The notes beneath the pieces were generated by a model. The model did not search any database. It saw only the letters and a program-made list of their open reading frames with translations, and was not told the DNA's origin. The translations under genes and the position numbers were made by a program. 51,794 nt of DNA, taken from NCBI RefSeq assembly GCF_016908975.1, contig NZ_JAFBEX010000030.1, positions 1 to 51,794 on the forward strand, given 5' to 3'. Below, one piece after another: positions 48,576 through 51,794 of the stretch. Within the stretch, counting starts at the first letter, position 1, and each line of letters begins with the position of its first letter. Source of the stretch: Neobacillus cucumis. GTDB lineage: Bacteria; Bacillota; Bacilli; Bacillales; Cytobacillaceae.

Positions 48576-50657
48576 GTGGCAGATACTCTTCATTTCAGTG
48601 TAAACATCATATCTAGAAAAGACGGAAGATCTACTGTAGCTGCTGCTGCCTATCGTTCTGACCAAAAATTGTATGACGAAAGAAATCAAAGAAGTTTTCA
48701 ATTTAAGAAACATGAGATTCAACCAGAGTCATTTATCCTTGCTCCTTCACATGCACCTGACTGGGTAACAGACAGAGAGAGTTTATGGAATGAAGTTGAA
48801 AAAGTTGAAAAACGATGGACTTCCCAACTATCAAGGGAAGTATTAATTGCCATACCAAATAACTTAATTCAAGAGCAACAAACTGAGCTTGTTAAGACTT
48901 TTGTTCAGTCTCAATTTGTAGAAAAGGGTATGGTTGCAGATGTGAATATTCATCGGGATAAGTCACATAATCCACACGCACATATCATGTTAACGATGAG
49001 ACCGTTCAATGAAGATGGTACATGGGGAGAAAAACGACCATTTACAGGACGATTAGATGAAAAAGGTAAGAAAATTTATCAAGATAATCCTTGGGATCAT
49101 AAAGAGAATGTTCAGAATTGGAGAAACAACTATCAGGAATTAGTAAACAAAACTTATGAGCGATTAAACTTAGAAAGACGGTTTGATTTACGTTCATATG
49201 AGCGCCAAGGAAGAGATGAAATCGGTACTGTACATTTAGGTCATGTGGCTGCTGGAATGGAGAAGAGAGCTCAACAGAATGCGTTACAACAAGGTGTTGA
49301 ATATCAACCTGTTTCCAAAGAAGGACAATTGAATTTAGATATTCAAAATGCTAATCGTGAGTTACGGAAATATCAACATGATTTGGCACAGATTAATTCA
49401 AGTATTATCGACCTTGAGCAAAAGAAACATGAATTGGAAATGGATATTCGTCGATCACTTGAAAAGAGTGGTTTATGGAACTACTTAAGCCCTCAAGAGA
49501 AAACAGCCATCACCTTTGTACGTAACCGAATAAAGGAAGATGTTTCATTATCATCAGCATTGAAATGCCAAGCCCAATTTGAAAATTGGGAGAAGGCATT
49601 AGAGAAGAAGATGAATGCAATAAAAGCTGAAGCTTCCATCATTGATCAATCAAAAGAATTGTATAACCAGTACAAAAATAGTCCAGACAACACCATTGCA
49701 AAAGACAGGGCAGAAATTCATTTAAAGCGTGCCGGTTTTTCAGTTGAAAAATATATGGAAGAGCTAAAAGAAAGAACCATTGTTTTCCGTAAGAATTTAG
49801 AAAGCTTTAAGCTAGAAAAAGAGAAATTTACGGAGAACAAAACAAAGGTTGATGAGGCGGTAAAAGTACTTGAGGACGTTTCCTTAACTCAAGCAAAGAT
49901 TCTATATAAGGATGATAAAAAACTGAAAGAACTCCCTATTCGTGAAATAGATCAGCTGATTCAAGAGTACAGGAAATCCGGTAATCTTATTCCTCTAGAT
50001 CAGGCACCTGAATATTTAAGGAATAAAGAAAATCCTAAGCCTTTTCAAGAAATGAGTTTATTAGATCAATATGATAAGTTCCGAAAAGATAATCAATTCG
50101 TTGTGAACTGGATCAGGAGCTTAGATAGGAAAGAAAAAGCAACTGAAGAAATTCGTCTTACAAATCCTGCTGAATACGCAAAACGAAAAGAGGAAATGGA
50201 GAAACAACGTGTTGCTGTAGCAGAAAGATTAAAGCATCTTAAAACGTCTTTAAGCATCCTAGAAAAAGCAATGATATCACATGTTAAATCGCAGTATCCG
50301 AGCGATTCTAGGCTAGATCATCTTGACGGAAAAACAGCTGTAAAAATCTTACGAGCAAATGAAAAAGAAAAACGTGTTATTCCAATCGATGAGTTTATGA
50401 AGTATCTGGATAAGACTCGTCAAGATCTTTCCGATTCCCATGGTCAAAATCAAGATCATCCTGAATCTCAGGGTAGAAACATGGAGCCAAGAAATCAATA
50501 CGATGATAATCGTGTTCAAGCTGAAATGATGAGTAATATTGCATATAGTATCAACAACCTTATGGATGATTCGGAAAAGGGAAGAAAAACCAACATAGAA
50601 AGATCATTAGAGGAAAATAAATATAGGCGAAAAAATAATGATGGTAGAGGCAGATAA
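48576..50657 (+). CDS. MobA/MobL family relaxase
   Basis: A ~693-residue conjugative relaxase that would nick oriT and pilot the DNA strand. It starts at GTG 48576 (SD AAAGGGGG), giving MADTLHFSVNIISRKDGRST, then VAAAAYRSDQK (a typical MobA/MobL start). The three-histidine metal site is in NIHRDKSHNPHAHIMLTMRP near residue 125; GYV-like WRNNYQELVNKTYERLN follows. The long C-terminal half is coiled coil (ANRELRKYQHDLAQINSSII and later). The frame upstream of 48576 is not coding. It is 11 nt upstream of a coupling-protein gene. Confidence 0.87.
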   Translation: MADTLHFSVNIISRKDGRSTVAAAAYRSDQKLYDERNQRSFQFKKHEIQPESFILAPSHAPDWVTDRESLWNEVEKVEKRWTSQLSREVLIAIPNNLIQEQQTELVKTFVQSQFVEKGMVADVNIHRDKSHNPHAHIMLTMRPFNEDGTWGEKRPFTGRLDEKGKKIYQDNPWDHKENVQNWRNNYQELVNKTYERLNLERRFDLRSYERQGRDEIGTVHLGHVAAGMEKRAQQNALQQGVEYQPVSKEGQLNLDIQNANRELRKYQHDLAQINSSIIDLEQKKHELEMDIRRSLEKSGLWNYLSPQEKTAITFVRNRIKEDVSLSSALKCQAQFENWEKALEKKMNAIKAEASIIDQSKELYNQYKNSPDNTIAKDRAEIHLKRAGFSVEKYMEELKERTIVFRKNLESFKLEKEKFTENKTKVDEAVKVLEDVSLTQAKILYKDDKKLKELPIREIDQLIQEYRKSGNLIPLDQAPEYLRNKENPKPFQEMSLLDQYDKFRKDNQFVVNWIRSLDRKEKATEEIRLTNPAEYAKRKEEMEKQRVAVAERLKHLKTSLSILEKAMISHVKSQYPSDSRLDHLDGKTAVKILRANEKEKRVIPIDEFMKYLDKTRQDLSDSHGQNQDHPESQGRNMEPRNQYDDNRVQAEMMSNIAYSINNLMDDSEKGRKTNIERSLEENKYRRKNNDGRGR

Positions 50658-50668
50658 GGAGGGTTCTA

Positions 50669-51187
50669 TTGAAAAATAGAGTTGATAAGGGAACAGTCTT
50701 TATGTCCATTTTGATTTCAGTATTAGTAGTGAGTTTAGCCGATTTATTTCTTTTAAGTTTTTTTATTAACTTTCCAAAGCATAAAGACATCAATACTATT
50801 ACGAATGCGATGAAGAATCCAATTGAATTGATTCGTGTAGCAAAGCATGTCAATTTGTTTCAACCCTTACAACTAGCGGCTGTGTTAGGGCTGATATTCC
50901 TTTCTGTTAAAATGTATAAATTGATATCTGGAAATGGATATAAAGAAGCATCTGAATATGGTGCTCATAGTACGGCTCGTTATTCAAAACATAGCGAAAT
51001 TTTTAACGATAAAAACTTCGTTAAGAAGACTTTTAATAAGTCTGCAAAGGAAAATTTGAAAAATACTCCTGGGTTAATTCTAGGATTAATCAAAAATAAA
51101 CCGTTGATTTTACCTGAGAAAACAACAATTCCTAATCGAAATGTGTTTATCGTTGGTTCACCTGGATCCGGTAAAAAGTATTTTTAA
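50669..51187 (+). pseudogene. VirD4/TraG coupling protein, truncated at Walker A
   Basis: A TTG start at 50669 behind AAGGAGG gives two N-terminal membrane helices (FMSILISVLVVSLADLFLLS and LQLAAVLGLIFLSVKMYKLI), the linker SEYGAHSTARYSKHSEIF and the approach to the ATPase site NRNVFIVGSPGSGKKYF. It stops one residue after the Walker A GSPGSGK(K) instead of continuing for another 350-400 residues. Sequence after 51181 is unrelated. The remnant cannot pump DNA, so the plasmid needs another element's T4CP for transfer, if it moves at all. Confidence 0.85.
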
Positions 51188-51227
51188 GATGTTATCATAG
51201 TTAATGAACATTATGGGAGGTGGAATT

Positions 51228-51545
51228 ATGTCATCATCAGTTTTTATGGCACTTTATCGTCCGAAAGCAGGGAAAGAAAACGAGTTAAAAGAAATTCTTA
51301 AAGTACATATACCAACGTTACGAGAAGAAGGATTGATTACAAATCGTGAGTTATTAACTCTTCAAGCGGAAGATGGGACAATTATTGAAATAGCTGAGTG
51401 GATGTCAAATGAGGCTATAGAAAAAGCACACCAATCTGCTAAAGTAATGTCCGTTTGGAATAAAATCAGTTCTGTTGCTGAACTGACTAGTCTTTCATCA
51501 CTTGCTGAATCTCAAGCACCTTTCCCTAATTTCAAACCTTTATAG
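51228..51545 (+). CDS. antibiotic biosynthesis monooxygenase (ABM)-domain protein
   Basis: A 105-residue dimeric alpha/beta-barrel protein. The start SSVFMALYRPKAGKENELKE and the helix LKVHIPTLREEGLITNRELL followed by IIEIAEWMSNEAIEKAHQS fit the ABM family of small quinol/haem oxygenases. The ATG at 51228 follows a strong SD (GGGAGGTGG); the ATG at 51204 is not needed. It sits directly behind the truncated coupling-protein gene and probably arrived with the rearrangement. The substrate is unknown. Confidence 0.75.
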   Translation: MSSSVFMALYRPKAGKENELKEILKVHIPTLREEGLITNRELLTLQAEDGTIIEIAEWMSNEAIEKAHQSAKVMSVWNKISSVAELTSLSSLAESQAPFPNFKPL

Positions 51546-51626
51546 ACATAAAAAAAGTGGTGAAACTTGCATTTTACTCATTTCACTTTTTCTGATTAAT
51601 AACTGAATTGATTTTAGTTAAAATAA

Positions 51627-51667
51627 TAGCTTGGCAACTAATTGCCAAGCTATTTCTTTTGTTTTTA
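51627..51667 (+). terminator. intrinsic terminator of the ABM gene
   Basis: tagcttggcaa (51627-51637) - ctaa - ttgccaagcta (51642-51652), a perfect 11-bp stem followed by tttcttttgttttt. A weaker hairpin near 51549-51593 precedes it. Nothing is recognised in the remaining ~125 nt. Confidence 0.85.
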
Positions 51668-51794
51668 GTTATTCATCTCTTATTCAACAAAAGAAGCAAC
51701 CCGTTAGCCATCCATGAATCGCTAAAAAACAGCTCTTCACCACAAAGAATGAAAATGTATTGAATCCGTCCATACTTGTTCTAAGGCTGGGAGA

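Noticed and set aside
1..51794. tRNA, rRNA or CRISPR genes
   Set aside because: No tRNA cloverleaf with CCA-like ends, no rRNA segments and no regularly spaced direct repeats with unique spacers were recognised by eye.

Overview
The window looks like an accessory replicon, most likely a large plasmid, of a low-GC spore-forming Bacillaceae (Bacillus or Priestia type). Evidence: Shine-Dalgarno-rich AT-rich genes, a GerE-type regulator, a DUF3231 protein, a BclA-like spore-surface C-terminal domain, CgeB and SpsA/SpsB homologues, ParM/ParR partitioning genes, a replication protein next to two interleaved iteron families, and a MobA/MobL relaxase cluster. Species assignment is inference; no rRNA or tRNA gene and no CRISPR array was seen.

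Layout. 0-7 kb: a GerE-like regulator, two decayed fragments, then an ascorbate-type PTS locus (PRD/EIIB/EIIA regulator, EIIA/regulator remnant, two EIIB copies, EIIC). It carries a ~514-bp tandem duplication with junctions at gaacggtta and is followed by fragments of transketolase and transaldolase, i.e. a decaying sugar/pentose-phosphate module. 7-13.5 kb: a tyrosine recombinase with an inverted pair of related hairpins, a MerR/SDR operon with a MerR-type 19-bp-spacer promoter, a ~1.8-kb protein-poor block rich in RNA-like signals (leader ORF plus terminator, three 75-bp repeats each holding an SD and a 2-3-codon ORF, large palindromes), then a resolvase operon. 13.5-21.5 kb: small Bacillus hypotheticals, DUF3231, two CBO0543-like membrane proteins, a LysR fragment, a BclA-like protein and RHH-like plasmid genes. 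Five copies of a ~45-bp dispersed repeat lie between gene modules in the first 18 kb.

21.6-34 kb is the functional core: a small protein with a poly-Ser tail, a CgeB-family glycosyltransferase, a six-gene pseudaminic acid pathway (pseB, C, F, G, H, I), divergent spsA-spsB, and rmlA/rmlB/rmlD without rmlC. With the BclA-like protein, this suggests plasmid-encoded glycosylation of the spore surface with a nonulosonic acid and a 6-deoxyhexose.

34-51.8 kb is the plasmid backbone: a c-di-GMP-I riboswitch in front of an unknown gene, an XRE regulator, a replication-relaxation protein, parM/parR with an array of AATCACTAATGA repeats, a vestige of a second parM, a ~622-aa Rep, an origin with AATGCACCA and GTGAGCGGAACCTGT iterons, a primase-like protein, small membrane proteins and a decayed lipoprotein, traD/mobC-like genes divergent from a MobL relaxase (oriT candidate between), and a VirD4 coupling-protein gene cut off at its Walker A motif. 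An antibiotic-biosynthesis-monooxygenase-like gene closes the window. The plasmid appears mobilisable rather than self-transmissible from what is visible here.
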